A stretch of DNA of 64,000 bases from Areca catechu (lineage: Eukaryota > Streptophyta > Magnoliopsida > Arecales > Arecaceae), in contig CM038047.1 in assembly GCA_021397845.1 (NCBI GenBank), positions 125,780,112 to 125,844,111 on the forward strand, given 5' to 3'. The notes beneath the pieces are model-generated. The model saw only the letters and a program-made list of their open reading frames with translations. It was not told the origin of the DNA and searched no databases. This document shows positions 1 through 11,003 of the stretch, piece after piece. Numbering within the stretch: position 1 is the first letter of the stretch; each line of letters starts with the position of its first letter. The position numbers were made by a program, and so were the translations under genes.

Positions 1-915
1 GAGTGGCTAACCTAGGGTTTGGGGTTTTGGAGATCTCTCACCTCCTCAAGGTTCCAGGGGAACCCGAATTTACTCCCTCACGGAGCTCAACACCTGGAAG
101 CAAGTGCGGAAAAGAGAAAACACAAGTTTGCTCAAGAAAAAATTTCTTTCATTCATCTGATTTTTTTAAACTTACAAGAGGGGTTTAATTTATAAGGCTT
201 TACAAGGGAGGAGGGTTTCACATCTTCCCATGTGGGACTAAAGGAGGGGATCTACAAATTAGGGAAAATCCTTCACATATGGTCGGCCAAAGTACCAAAA
301 AAATTGGATTTGGATTATAAAAGGCAGGTAGATGGCGCCACCTTGCTTGGATCTTCAAGAAAAATTTTCTTCCTTCCCTGGATCAACTCTTTTGGACTCC
401 TCCTTTTCTTCCTCCCTAAGTCAAGGTCCTTCCCTTCTTTGTTTTGGATGTCTTTGGCAGGTAGTGGGCACCCCCTTGAAGCACTCTTCTAAGAGGATTT
501 CTTCCCTTCTTTGCTTTGGGTTTCTTGGGAAAGTCTTGGCCGCCCCCTTGATTTGTGGTCTCTTGGTGGACCTCTCTTTATCTGGCACATGAGAGAAGGA
601 AGTTGCCATCTGTGGAGTGGGGACCAAAGGTGCTGGATGTAGATATGGCACCCCTTGGACTGGGAGTGTGGCTGGGAGTGTGGTGTCCACTTGCCTGGTC
701 TTGGGAGAAAATGTAACATCCCAGGTTGAAACCCTAGTCCCCTACTGAGTCAACATGACTCAACAAAATAAAATGCAGGTAATGTAGACTCAAGCTAAAT
801 TGAGTTGATCTAGTCAACTTTTATTACAAACCAAAAATCCTAATTCTTCGGGCAATGTTAATCAGAGATCCAGATGGAGCTCTGAAGTCTTCTTCTGAGT
901 CTGGTGCCCGCACCA
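1..915 (-). repeat. Chromovirus LTR, U3 side, cut by window start
   Basis: Minus-orientation LTR closely related to the left LTR of element A and, even more, to the reverse complement of the solo LTR at 26057-27668. It ends at 915 with the family terminus (on the minus strand TGGTGCGGGCACCA). The remaining LTR lies left of the window. A minus-strand TATA-like TATAAATT is at about 188-195. The next five bases, TTAAG (916-920), would be the TSD; the partner copy is outside the window. It interrupts the integrase of element F, so it is a solo LTR or the end of a whole element. Short ORFs inside it are not genes. Confidence 0.85.
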
Positions 916-1797
916 TTAAGTTTCATTTTGATGAGATTACTAGGATGCATGAGCTTTTAAAGCCTATTCCTTTTGCTACCTACTTTTGGAAAACATTATG
1001 GCATTTGCTAGGAACCCATGGTAAATTCTCATGTGCATACCAGACCAGGGTCAAACCTAGAGAGTCAATAATCTATTAGGTTTAGGTCCTAGAAAGTCCA
1101 ATAAAATTTCTCTCAGTAAGGATGCCTAGTTCAGTCTGCATTTTGTAAGTGCTTGTGTAAATTTCTAAGTTGGCTGAATCTTTCGCACAGCATGTCATAA
1201 ATTTGCATAAAGAAATCAGTAATAAGATCAACCTGAGCAATGAAACTTACAAACACTTAGCTGACTCACATAAGAGGGCTAAAGAATTATGTGAAGGGGA
1301 ATATGCGATGATTAGGCTCAACCCTGAACGGTTTCCCCTAGAACCATAAAGAAGCTGCATGCCCGCGGAGCGGGACCTTTTAAGATCTTAAAGAAAATAG
1401 GGCCTAATGCATATATTTTGGAACTTCCACCTAATATGGGTATTAGTACAACCTTCAATGTTTCAGACATAGTAGAATACAAAGAACCACTACTAATACC
1501 TAGTGAGCCTTTTGAGCCAGAAACTTTCATTGAGAGTGAACAAATTTTCGAGTGTCCACCACCAACCTTACCTGAGCAGAGAGAGAGGATTGAGAGAATC
1601 CTGGATGACAAGATCATTACTACTAGGAATAAGGACTATCAGTGATACCTAGTTCAATGGCAAGGTTGACCTGAGTCCGACAACTCTTGGATTACTCGAG
1701 AGGACCTGCAAAGACTTAACCCAGACTTGTTCGAGCATTACTAGGGCAAAACTGAATCATACTCAATTGGGTCGAGTTCTGCCCACCCCAGGAGAAT
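916..1797 (+). pseudogene. Chromovirus integrase end and chromodomain (element F)
   Basis: Decayed 3' end of a Ty3/gypsy polyprotein. The first part matches the integrase core after its first catalytic Asp (TYFWKTLWHLLGT, about 985-1015). The region with the last catalytic Glu is missing and replaced by unrelated-looking sequence (about 1060-1170). The integrase C-terminus resumes near 1175 and reaches a chromodomain at about 1588-1745 (IERILDDKIITTRNKDYQ, then VQWQG). Several in-frame stops interrupt it. In intact relatives the integrase inserts the cDNA and the chromodomain steers it to heterochromatin. Codon order agrees with A and B on the opposite strand. A polypurine stretch (about 1788-1797) leads into the 3' LTR. 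The 5' part of F lies left of the LTR at 1-915, outside the window. Confidence 0.85.
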
Positions 1798-3061
1798 TGG
1801 TGTGGACACCAGAAGCCGAAAGAAACTTCACTCCAACAAGGTTAGCCTTATCCCAATTTGGATCGAAGATAATTAGGTTACCTTGTATCCTTTAGTTCAA
1901 AAATATTTTATTTTCAAGAGTCATTTCCTTTTCAAGAGTCCTGTAATTAATTTTGAGTTTCAAATCAAGAGTGTTTATTGAGTCCTGTAATTACTTTTAA
2001 AATTTCATTTCCTGTAAGTCCATTTCAAGTTTTAAAGTCTAGGTCAGTCAAGTCAGCTCAGTTGAGTTAAGTCTAATTCAGTTGAGTTAAGTCTAATCAA
2101 GTCTTAAAGCCATGAAAGCCAGCAACAAGATTCAAATTCTGGACCCCAGAATTTGACCACATGAAGAAGAGAAGACACATCAACCAAGCAAGAGAAAAGG
2201 ACCATCAACTAGGACCACTGGGCGCCACATGTCATTCTTATCCAAGTAGAAGACTACCTCACCATGCCACGTCATCAGGCACCACCTCATCACCCTTTGT
2301 GTGCCAACAAGGGAGATTCAAATTCAAGGAGGTTGGCCACATCCCTCCAAGTCCTCCACCAAATCCTCCAACCCCCCCCCCCCACATCCCTCCAAACTCT
2401 CCACCAAATCCTCCAACCACCCTTGTAATCCTCCTCGATTTGGGGAGTTTTTAAATTTCAAAAGCTAGCTTTGTGAGGCTATTAAAAGCCTTGGATGCCC
2501 ATTGTAAAAGAGATTGTTTTTGGGAATGAATGAAAATTGAAGTTAAAATTTTGGAAGTAGAAGTTGTCTTGTGTTTTTTTTTCTTATGTGAAAGTTTCCT
2601 ATCCTCTTCCTCCACACCGAAGCCATTCTTTTCCCCTAGCAAAGCATCTTCCATGCTTAAGTGAAGGCATTGGAGTCGGCCAGATCTTCTCAAAATTCTG
2701 TTCTTAGGTCCTTCGAAGTCTTTGAGTTATGGGCTGGGTTCACCTTGACAAAGAACCAATAAGCTGAAGCCCCAAGTCCAGGGTTCTGATCACTGTTATC
2801 CAGGTTCTTCAGTTCTGAGCATTGGTAGTTTCAAGGTATGAATCAAAAGAAGGTTGGAAAGCTCATCAAGGTAAGTCCACAATCATTAGCCCCTATTGTC
2901 TAGATCTTCTTCCTTCTTAGTTTAGGATTGTGTCTAATCAAGTAAAAGTCTAATTTCTTATAATCCTTAAGTCTTATTATGATGAGTACAATGCTAGTGT
3001 AATTAGATTTCATTGCTCTACAAACCATATTCAAAACATTAATCATATGCTTGCCGCATCA
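1798..3061 (+). repeat. 3' LTR of element F
   Basis: Begins with TGGTGTGGACACCA directly after the polypurine tract and ends with GCCGCATCA at 3061, where Copia-1 LTR sequence starts abruptly. About 1264 bp. It shares the stretch around AAAGCCTTGGATGCCC with the solo LTR C at 41197-42442, so the two are one family. A TATA-like CTATTAAAAG is near 2477. The ORFs in it (for example the proline-rich 2161-2454) are translations of LTR repeats, not genes. Confidence 0.8.
2337..2421. repeat. 45-bp tandem duplication with a 12-C run
   Basis: Two copies of a unit starting CCACATCCCTCCAA (2337 and 2382), each followed by CTCCACCAAATCCTCCAACC. They are separated by a run of 12 C (2372-2383). Lies in the U3 part of the F LTR. 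Confidence 0.8.
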
Positions 3062-4091
3062 CACGCGCGTGTGGACTTCTCTTCATGCGCATGGGAAGGA
3101 AATATCGTTGGAGAAAAACCAAGAAAAGGGCAGGGTGATTTGGATCATTGTTTGATGTCCTTGGATATGGATCTGATGGCCAGAAAGTTAAGGAGAAAGA
3201 TCCGTCACATTTCGGTCGCAAATCCATCTCCAAAAGTCACGATTCTTCCTGAAGTTTTTCTGAGAGTCCTCCTCGTCGAAAAAATGAAAATTAAATCTAG
3301 GAATCATTATTTTTGGTTGAGTGGATGCGTGAGGAATGAGGGATCATGATTCCTGGGGTTTCAGAGGGTTGCGATGTTTTGAGAAAATGCCCCTCTGAAA
3401 TCTATAAAAGGGTTTGGGTTCTCGGGGGTTTTCTGACAGATAATAAAAGAAGAAATATACAGAGATCATATTCCTCTCCTCCTCTCTGGAATACTCCTTC
3501 CCTTTATGCTTGTTGGGTATTGTTTCCTTTGCATAGATAATCTCTGTCGAAACTCTGACCCTAAACAAGAATAAGAGGAAGGTCTTGAACGGTAAAGGAA
3601 AGGAAAAGGAAAGGAAAAGGAAGGGTCTGTTCTTCCTCTTTTCTTCCTAGAATTAAGACTTTATTTGTCTTAATTTTTTCTTCCAATTCAATTCAAGAAA
3701 AAGAATTCAAGAAAAGGAATTCAAGAAAAGAATTCAAGAAGAGGAAAGAAGGAAGAAAAGAAATTTTCAAGAAGGAAAATTTTAGCCCAAAAGTCCAAGA
3801 ATTGAATTCTTGAAAAAGAATCCAAGAAGAGGAGCCAAGAACAAGAAATTGTTGTCTTCATCTTTTTCTATGTGGATTGCCATTGGAGGGTGAACATTTG
3901 GGCACCCGATGGAGATTTAATGTTTGGATTTTAGCAATACAGGTTTGTACTTTAATTTGAGATTAAATCTTATATATACATGTTATATGTTTTAATTCTT
4001 TTAAGGAGATCTTGGGTTAAGGGTTTGGTGAAGATTTCATAAAGATAAAAATTTTGAAATCTATGTTTTCGCCTTGCCACCGAACCCTACA
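3062..4091 (+). repeat. Copia-1 5' LTR (truncated)
   Basis: Matches 10645-11660 of the 3' LTR, with scattered substitutions and small indels. Ends CGAACCCTACA at 4091, as the 3' LTR does at 11660. It contains AAGGAAAAGG-type purine repeats (about 3590-3850) in the R/U5 part. The missing U3 part is presumably left of the window, beyond F. Confidence 0.85.
3402..3409 (+). promoter_or_regulatory. TATA box, Copia-1 5' LTR
   Basis: CTATAAAAGGG is conserved at the same place in both LTRs (see 10996), and TATTTAAAGGG occupies the same place in the LTR of E. Position inside the LTR fits the Pol II promoter that starts genomic RNA at U3/R. Function is inferred. Confidence 0.65.
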
Positions 4092-4181
4092 GTGGTATTA
4101 GAGCCTCCTTATTAAGATTAAAATATATATGTGGATTTTTAGATGCATATGTATATAAGTAACATATGATATTGTATATGT

Positions 4182-4540
4182 TTGATGTAATGTCACCAAT
4201 TAGGGTTTTCACTCAAACCCTAATTATTGTAGAGATATGTTTAGACATCTAGTCATCATACTGAAATAAGGTTGCCCTGGCATAATGGTGGATCCATTAT
4301 GTGGTAAATGGTTGTCCTAGTATGATAACACACTAATCACATATTTGTGTTAATTATGCATATATGTTTGATGTATGCCACTAATTAAGGTTTTCACTTA
4401 AACCTTAATTTGTATAGAGAAATGTTTAGCCTTCTAGTCATCATACTGAAATAAGGTTGCCCTGGCATAATGGTGGATCCATTATATGGTAAATGGTTGT
4501 CCTAGTATGATGGCACACTATGGCACATATTTGCTAGGTT
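4182..4540. repeat. 185-bp direct duplication, each copy with a hairpin
   Basis: Two copies, period about 185 bp (AGTCATCATACTG at 4251 and 4436). Each contains an inverted repeat of the type TTAGGGTTTTCACTCAAACCCTAA, listed here as arms TTAGGGTTT and AAACCCTAA. Element E has the same segment only once (about 56250-56400), so the duplication is specific to Copia-1. Confidence 0.8.
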
Positions 4541-4886
4541 ATATAAAGAATGTGCTTTATTTTAATAAAGCCCTCTTTAAAAACATATTAAGTTGTAGTG
4601 TCATATACCAAAAGCGAAAATAATCAATATGATTAGTTTATCATTCGGTGTCTAGGAAAAGTGGTTCATGATCGGTAAAGAGGACGTGGTTTTTAATTGG
4701 TTCCGTTGACTGACCTGGCCAATTCTCATTGGTGTCTAAGGAAAGCTATGGGGGGACTCCCACCACTCTCCTACTTACCTGGTCAATAAGATTAACTTAA
4801 TTATTTATTGTTATGCTTAGTGTAATATTCACTACATGTGGCCTTCCTTCATGCCAGGTCATTATTATGTTATGATCCATATTAGG

Positions 4887-5185
4887 TTTGTTGTGTACAC
4901 ACAAGGCCTTTTATGGTGACTAACATAATTTTGGCTTGGTACATTTGATGTTTATGGCATGATTTAATATAATACTTTGTTGTGCACACACAAGGGTATT
5001 ATAATTAATATCATGACTATATAGCAATGAAGGGTCTAACTTAACTAAAATATTATAGTTTGTTGTGTACACACAAGGCTATTAATATTTTAGAGGCCAA
5101 GATAAGTTGAGAATTGTATGAGTTACAATTGGAAAGAGTTTTCCTACCTTTGAACTTATATAAGATTTGTTGTGTACACACAAGG
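4887..5185. repeat. Four spaced palindromic motifs in the Copia-1 leader
   Basis: TTTGTTGTGTACACACAAGG or a one-base variant starts at 4887, 4976, 5059 and 5166. The core TTGTGTACACAA is a perfect 12-bp palindrome. Spacings are 89, 83 and 107 bp. Element E has the corresponding motif four times with spacings 89, 81 and 106 bp. The sequence between motifs is not repeated, so this is not a simple tandem array. Confidence 0.9.
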
Positions 5186-5373
5186 TCTTTTGTAAGGAAT
5201 TAGGATCTCAACCCCACTAAGAGAACCAATTAGGGTTTTCTCGATCATCATATGGAGGGTTATGATGCTCGATAAAATAGTGGGAGACATAATTAAGTTA
5301 AAGTCCTAATTTAATTATGTTTTGTCAACATTGGTTTTTTGCTTATGTAATGTTCTTTGTTAATGTAGATTAA

Positions 5374-6215
5374 ATGGCCTCTTCACTCTCACTCCGTAGC
5401 ATTCTTGATGCAAATAAATTGACTGGACCAAACTATGTTGATTGGTTGAGAAACCTGAAGATAGTACTCAGCCAAGAAAGAATTTCTTATATTCTTGATA
5501 CCCCAACCTTGGAACCATTAGGGGAAGATGCCTCGCAAGAGGATAAGACCACATATAACTTGTGGCAAAATGACTCACTATCAAGTGTATAATGCTTGCT
5601 TCTATGACCAATGAGTTACAAAGGCAACATGAAAGCATGGACACAAACTCCATATTGCTCAATCTAAAAGAACTTTATGGAGAACATAGTCGAACTGCAA
5701 GATATGAAATATCTAAGCAGTTATTCCGTGCAAGGTTGACAGAAGGTACATCCATACAAGACCATGTATTAAAGGTTATTAACTTAATCACCCGATTGGT
5801 TCAATTGGGTTTTGTTATGGATGGCGAGTTGAATCAGGATTTAATCCTGCAGTCACTCCCAGAGTCATTTTCATAGTTTGTTCTTAATTATCATATGAAC
5901 AAACTTAACACTTCCTTGCCTGAGCTGTTGAATATATTAAAAACAACAGAGAGCCATTTAAAGAAAAATAAGGCTCCACTTCTTCTTGTGGATGGTGTAA
6001 ACAAGAAGAAAATAGGCAAAAAGGGTTCCAAGAGGAGGTTGAACCCAAAAGGGGGCAACAAGAAAAAGAAAGGAAAGAAGGCCTCCGGACAAATGACTTG
6101 CTTTCATTGTGGCAAGCCGGGTCACTGGAAAAGAAACTGCAAGGTTTACCTTGCAAGTGTGAAGCCTGGTGCTGGTGATGTACCAAAAGGTATGTATGAG
6201 ATACATACAATTTTG
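5374..6215 (+). pseudogene. Copia-1 gag (capsid/nucleocapsid)
   Basis: Structural protein that would form the virus-like particle and bind genomic RNA. The start at 5374 (MASSLSLRSILDANKLTG) matches the gag starts of E (57311, 58756, 60201) and resembles D. The capsid region follows in pieces: a frameshift near 5580, a stop at 5874, then a Lys-rich stretch and one CCHC zinc knuckle (CFHCGKPGHWKRNC, about 6103-6144) that binds RNA. The knuckle keeps all four metal ligands. Protease follows without a stop in the same frame, so gag and pol were one reading frame. Confidence 0.85.
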
Positions 6216-7720
6216 TCATTAGACTCTTCTAATTCAAACTCTTGGGTATTAGATACTGCTTGTGGTCATCATATCTGCAAATCATTGCAGGGACTACAGA
6301 ACATTAGAGTTTTGAAGGAAGGCAACTTCGAGCTCTACGGTGCTGGAGGAGATTCCATCCAAGCAGAAGCTATAGGGACTTATATATTGAAGCTTCCTTC
6401 TAGGAAGATTTTAGAGTTAAAAAATTGTTATTTTTTCCTAGAATCATTAGAAACATCATATCTGTACCCTTGTTACTTAAACAAGGATATATTATGAATG
6501 TAATGAGTAGTGGCTGCTCAATCAGTTTTTCTAATGAAATAATATTTAATGGCATATTTTGCAATGGTCTCTTGACTCTATCTTCTGATGATAATATACT
6601 ACATGTTAGTAATAAACAAAAAAGAGATGAAGTAAACAATACTTTACTTTGGCACTGTCATCCTGGACATATTAGTGAGCAAAGGATTAACAAGTTATAC
6701 AAGAAAAAATTCCTTAATCCTTATGACTATGAATCATTAAGAACTTGTGAATCATGTCTCATGGGTAAAATGACCAAGACTCTATTTAGTGGACATAATG
6801 AAAGGACAACTGAGTTATTATGACTCATACACATTGATGTATGTGGACCTATGACAACTCAGGCCAAGGGTGGATACTCATATTTCATCACATTCACTGA
6901 TGATTTTTCAAGCTACGGATTTATGTATCTAATGAAACATAAGTCCGAAGCTTTTGAAAAATTTTTAGAGTATCAAAGTATGGTAGTGAAACAAACAGGG
7001 AAAAGTATTAAGATCCTTCGATCAGATAGAGGAGGTGAATACTTATCCATCGAGTTTCTTGATCACCTTAAAGAAAAGGGAATCATCTCTGAATGGACTC
7101 CTCCTTACACACCATAATTAAATGGTGTTGCTGAAAGGAGAAATCGTACTTTATTAGATATGGTACGGTCCATGATGTGCTTCATAGACTTACCTGTTTC
7201 TTTCTAGGGATATGCCTTGGAAACAGTGGCTAATATTTTAAATAGAGTACCATCCAAATCTGTATCTAGCACTCCATATGAGTTATAGAGGGGAAAGAAA
7301 CCTAATCTTAAGTATCTTAAGATATGGGGATGTCCAGCCTATGTCAAAAGAAATTTTGGACATAAGCTTGATGTTAGAGCAAAAAAGTGTCTATGTGTTA
7401 GATATCCTAAAGATAGTATAGGATATCTGTTCTACCACCCTACTGAACAAAAGGTTTTAGTCAGTAGGCATGCCACTTTTAAGGAGAAAGAGTTCATCCT
7501 ACAAAAGGGCAGTGGGAGAAATATTGAACTTGAAGAAGTTCAACAAGTAGATACATCTCAACCAAATCATAACACGGTTAGTATAGAACCTGAACACACC
7601 ACTCCTATCCGTAGATCTGATAGGGTGCGACATGCACCTGAGAGGTATGGGTTCATTATTGAAAATAATGAAGCCCGAATCATTGATACTGATGTGCCTC
7701 TAACATATACGGATGCTGTC
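6216..7720 (+). pseudogene. Copia-1 protease and integrase
   Basis: The protease part has the copia-type active site as WVLDTACGHHIC (about 6243-6278), where Asp is catalytic. A frameshift follows near 6425. The integrase then shows the HHCC zinc-binding region (about 6650-6780), DVCGPM with the first catalytic Asp (about 6836), SDRGGEY with the second (about 7022), and NGVAERRN with the catalytic Glu (about 7120-7143), so the DDE triad is complete. In-frame stops at about 6822, 7116, 7206 and 7287 kill the frame. The C-terminal part extends to about 7720 and includes the KIWGCPAYVK segment. Broken by stops rather than by large deletion, in contrast to E. Confidence 0.88.
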
Positions 7721-9270
7721 ATGAGTAGTGACTCAGACAGATGGCTGGAAGCCATGAGATCCGAAATGGACTCCATGTATGTCAACCAAGTCTAGACTTT
7801 GGTTGATACACCAGAGGGTGTTAACCTTATTAGATGCAAATGGGCCTTTAAGAAAAAGATTGGGGCAGATGGCCAAGTTGAAACTTATAAAGCCAGATTA
7901 GTGGCTAAGGGTTTCAGACAAAAACAGGGAATAGATTATGATGAAACATTTTCTCTTGTTGCCATGCTCAAATCTATTCGGATCATGCTTGCTATAGCAG
8001 CATATCATGATTATGAAATCTGGCAGATGGATGTGAAAATCGCATTCCTCAATGGTTTCCTTGAGGAAGAGGTTTATATGTCACAGCCAGAAGGTTTTGT
8101 CTTGGAGACTAAACCTAATCAGGTATGTAAGCTGAAGAAATCTATTTATGGATTAAAGCAAGCATCTAGGAGTTGGAACATCCGATTTGATAAGACAGTC
8201 AAAGAATTTGACTTTATCAAAAATGAGGATGAACCTTGTGTGTACAAGAAGACTAGTGGGAGTGCCATAGTTTTCTTAGTTCTGTATGTAGATGACATAC
8301 TCCTCATTGGGAATGATATCCCAATGTTACAATCAGTCAAGGTATGGTTATCTAAACAGTTTTTCATGAAAAACTTGGGATAAGCATCTTATATACTAGG
8401 CATAAAGATCTATAGAGATAGATCTAGGAGGATGCTAGGTTTATCCCAGTCTAGGTACATTGACCAAGTGCTAAAAAGATTTAGCATGGAGGAAAGTAAA
8501 AGAGGTTACTTACCTATTGGTCATGTCATACATCTTTCTAAAAAGATGTCTCCAAAGACACCTGAAGAAAGAAATAGAATGAATTCTATACCTTATGCTT
8601 CGGCAGTAGGGTCTATTATGTATGCTATGTTATGAACTAGGCCTGATGTGGCATATGCCTTAGGTATAGCCAGCAGGTTTCAGGCTGATCCAGGAGAGGA
8701 TCATTGGAAGGCTGTGAAAAATATTCTTAATTACTTGAGAAGAACTAAGGATATTTTTTTAATATACGGAGGATCTGATCTTAAACTAGAAGCTTATTCA
8801 GATTCTAGTTTTCAATCAGATCTAGATGACAGCAAATCTATATCTGGGTATGTTTTTATCCTAAATGGAGGAGCTGTAAGCTGGAAGAGTTCTAAACAAC
8901 AAACTGTAGCTGAATCAACAACTGAGGCAGAGTACATTGCTGTTAGTGAAGCTGCCAAGGAAGCTGTATAGATGAAGAAATCATATCAGAGTTGGGCGTA
9001 GTTCCTGAGATTGAAGGTCCAGTATCACTTTACTATGATAATACGGGGGCTGTTGCTCAAGCAAAGGTACCAAGAGCTCATCACAAATCAAAGTACATTC
9101 TGTGATGCTTCCATCTCGTTCGAGAGATTGTCGAAAGATAAGAAGTCTGCATTAAAAGGGTAGAAACGAAGAACAACATAGCAGACCCATTCACTAAGGC
9201 TCTATCACAGCAAGAGTTTGATCGCCATCTTGATTGTATGGGGTTAAGAATTAAAGGCGATTGGCTTTAG
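7721..9270 (+). pseudogene. Copia-1 reverse transcriptase and RNase H
   Basis: Copies the RNA into cDNA and removes the RNA template. RT core runs from about 7740 to 8640: CKWAFKKKIGADG, a DETFSLVAMLKSIR block, QMDVKIAFLNG with a catalytic Asp, and LYVDDILLI (about 8281-8307) with the YVDD pair intact. RNase H follows (SDSSFQSDLDDSKSISGYVF, AESTTEAEY, about 8790-8960). In-frame stops occur at about 7793, 8381, 8633 and 8969, and a frameshift follows the last one. The C-terminal KNNIADPFTKAL-type sequence is still visible to about 9205. The catalytic residues survive although the frame does not. Confidence 0.9.
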
Positions 9271-9271
9271 T

Positions 9272-9284
9272 GCAAGTGGGAGAT
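9272..9284 (+). other. Polypurine tract, Copia-1
   Basis: GCAAGTGGGAGAT lies directly before the 3' LTR start at 9285. It would prime plus-strand DNA synthesis. E has the similar GTAAGTGGGAGTT before its 3' LTR. Confidence 0.8.
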
Positions 9285-10711
9285 TGAAAGATTGTGCCCT
9301 GAAAGCCAATTGAAATATTGTATTTCGATCCCAAAATCAATGAATTGACATTATTATAATAAAGGCATTATTTTCATCATACGCTGTTCTTTATGATTAT
9401 ATGATGAACCCCATAGATTAGGGCTATGGTTCTACGGTTATGATAAGATCATACCAGTGAGACCTAAAGCCTTAAAACCCTAATCTAAAATATTCCTGGT
9501 CGATGGGACATTGAGATGGGGATGAATGTTTCCGGCAAGACCAATACATCCTATATATGCTTTGTGATGAGGGTGACTGATCTCACAGTCACTTGTGTTT
9601 GACACTAATACTAGGATGTGAGTGTTCATTTGAAAATGAGTTCACTGAATTGATCCAGATTGAGAATATCTAATGGAATCTTATCTGTTTGTCAATAGAT
9701 AATTCTCATAGTGGGAGTAGTGCATGTGGTCCTTTGACCTGAGACTACCATGGTACCTTATATATATGAATCCATACTTTGGATCGCAATCAATCATGAC
9801 ACTGAGTCATGCACGAGGTGATACTGGGTATGGTGGATTGTATATGGAGGTTGTGAGTAGGTCAACAAGGAATTGATCAGCCCTAGTAAGAGGGAATTGC
9901 ATCCAGCTAATTTCGATTAAATGATGGATTCAGGAAATCTTTGATCAAAGTATGAACATTAGAGTTAATTTCTAATGGTTCATTAATGAATCATCATTAT
10001 AAAGATTGAGCTAGGGATGAATATGAAATTGGATTTGACAAGTATCCATATTCATAATCATATTCGGGATGCAAGTTGATCAAAGGACTGAATTGCCCGG
10101 TAACTCACCACTGAAGGGTAATTTGGTAATTCCACAAAATTCCACATCTTTCAGGTAGACATGATACGTTGCTAGACATCAATCTTGTCTTGTAGGTATA
10201 TGATTGAATTATGGTAATTCAAATCAGTTAATTAGAATTAGATTCTAATTGATCGAGTCGAGCTAGTTTGAGTTGACCTAAATCGGCTTAGTTAAGATCT
10301 AACCAAATTAAGTCAAATAGCACTCGGACCTACTACTGGCTAGGTGTGGAACCCAATGGGTCACACACAAAGGAGGATTGATGAAGGATTTAATTTGGAA
10401 TTAAATTATGTTTGCAGGATAAACACACTAGCATGTGTTGCAGACCCAATTTCTATTCGAATCAGATTCGAATTTGGTTCCGAATTAGGATTAATTGGGT
10501 TCTAATTGAACCAGATTAAGGTCTAATTTAATTTTTTGGACATTGGGCTAACCCATGGCTAAACCCAAGAAAATCAAGTGCACTGAGACTCTCTCTCCAA
10601 GCCGCCCATGCCCTTCCTCACCCGCGCGCGCCAAGAAGAAAAGTCCATGCGTGTGTGGACTTCTCTTCATGCGCGTGGAAAGGAAATACCGTCGGGGAAA
10701 AATCAAGAAAA

Positions 10712-10730
10712 GGGGGGGGGGGGGGGGGGG
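10712..10730 (+). repeat. 19-G homopolymer run
   Basis: An uninterrupted run of 19 G in the 3' LTR. The 5' LTR has only short G groups at the same place (about 3128-3135). It could be a slippage expansion or an assembly artefact, and it could fold as a G-quadruplex. Confidence 0.9.
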
Positions 10731-10995
10731 ATTTGGATCCTTGTCTAACATCCTTGGATCTGGATCTGATGGCCAAAAAAATTAAGGAGAAAGATCCATC
10801 ACATTTCAGTCACAAATCCGTCTCCAAAAGTCGCGATTCTTCCTGAAGTTTTTCCGAGAGTCCTCCTCATCGAAAAAATGAAAATTAAATCAGAGAATCA
10901 TGATTTTTGGTTGAGGGGACGCATGAGGAATGAGGGATCGTGATTCCTGGGGTTTCAGAGGGTTGCGATGTTTAGAGAAAACGTCCCTATGAAAT

Positions 10996-11003
10996 CTATA
11001 AAA
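10996..11003 (+). promoter_or_regulatory. TATA box, Copia-1 3' LTR
   Basis: CTATAAAAGGG in the same context as 3402 in the 5' LTR. In the 3' LTR it could only drive outward transcription into G. Confidence 0.6.

Larger units (their letters stand above)
4092..5373 (+). other. Copia-1 leader (5' untranslated region)
   Basis: About 1.28 kb between LTR and gag start. The primer-binding site TGGTATTAGAGCC (4093-4105) is one base off the usual tRNA-iMet complement. It holds a duplicated 185-bp unit (4182-4540) and four spaced palindromes (4887-5185), both listed separately. No ORF of note. Genomic RNA packaging and dimerisation signals normally lie here, but none can be assigned from sequence alone. 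Confidence 0.75.

Noticed and set aside
2161..2454. Proline-rich protein gene
   Set aside because: It is the translation of the CCACATCCCTCC repeats in the F LTR.
9471..9490. Telomere-like AAACCCTAA stretches
   Set aside because: Single or double units in LTRs and leaders (also 4210, 53575 and 63935), not tandem telomeric arrays.
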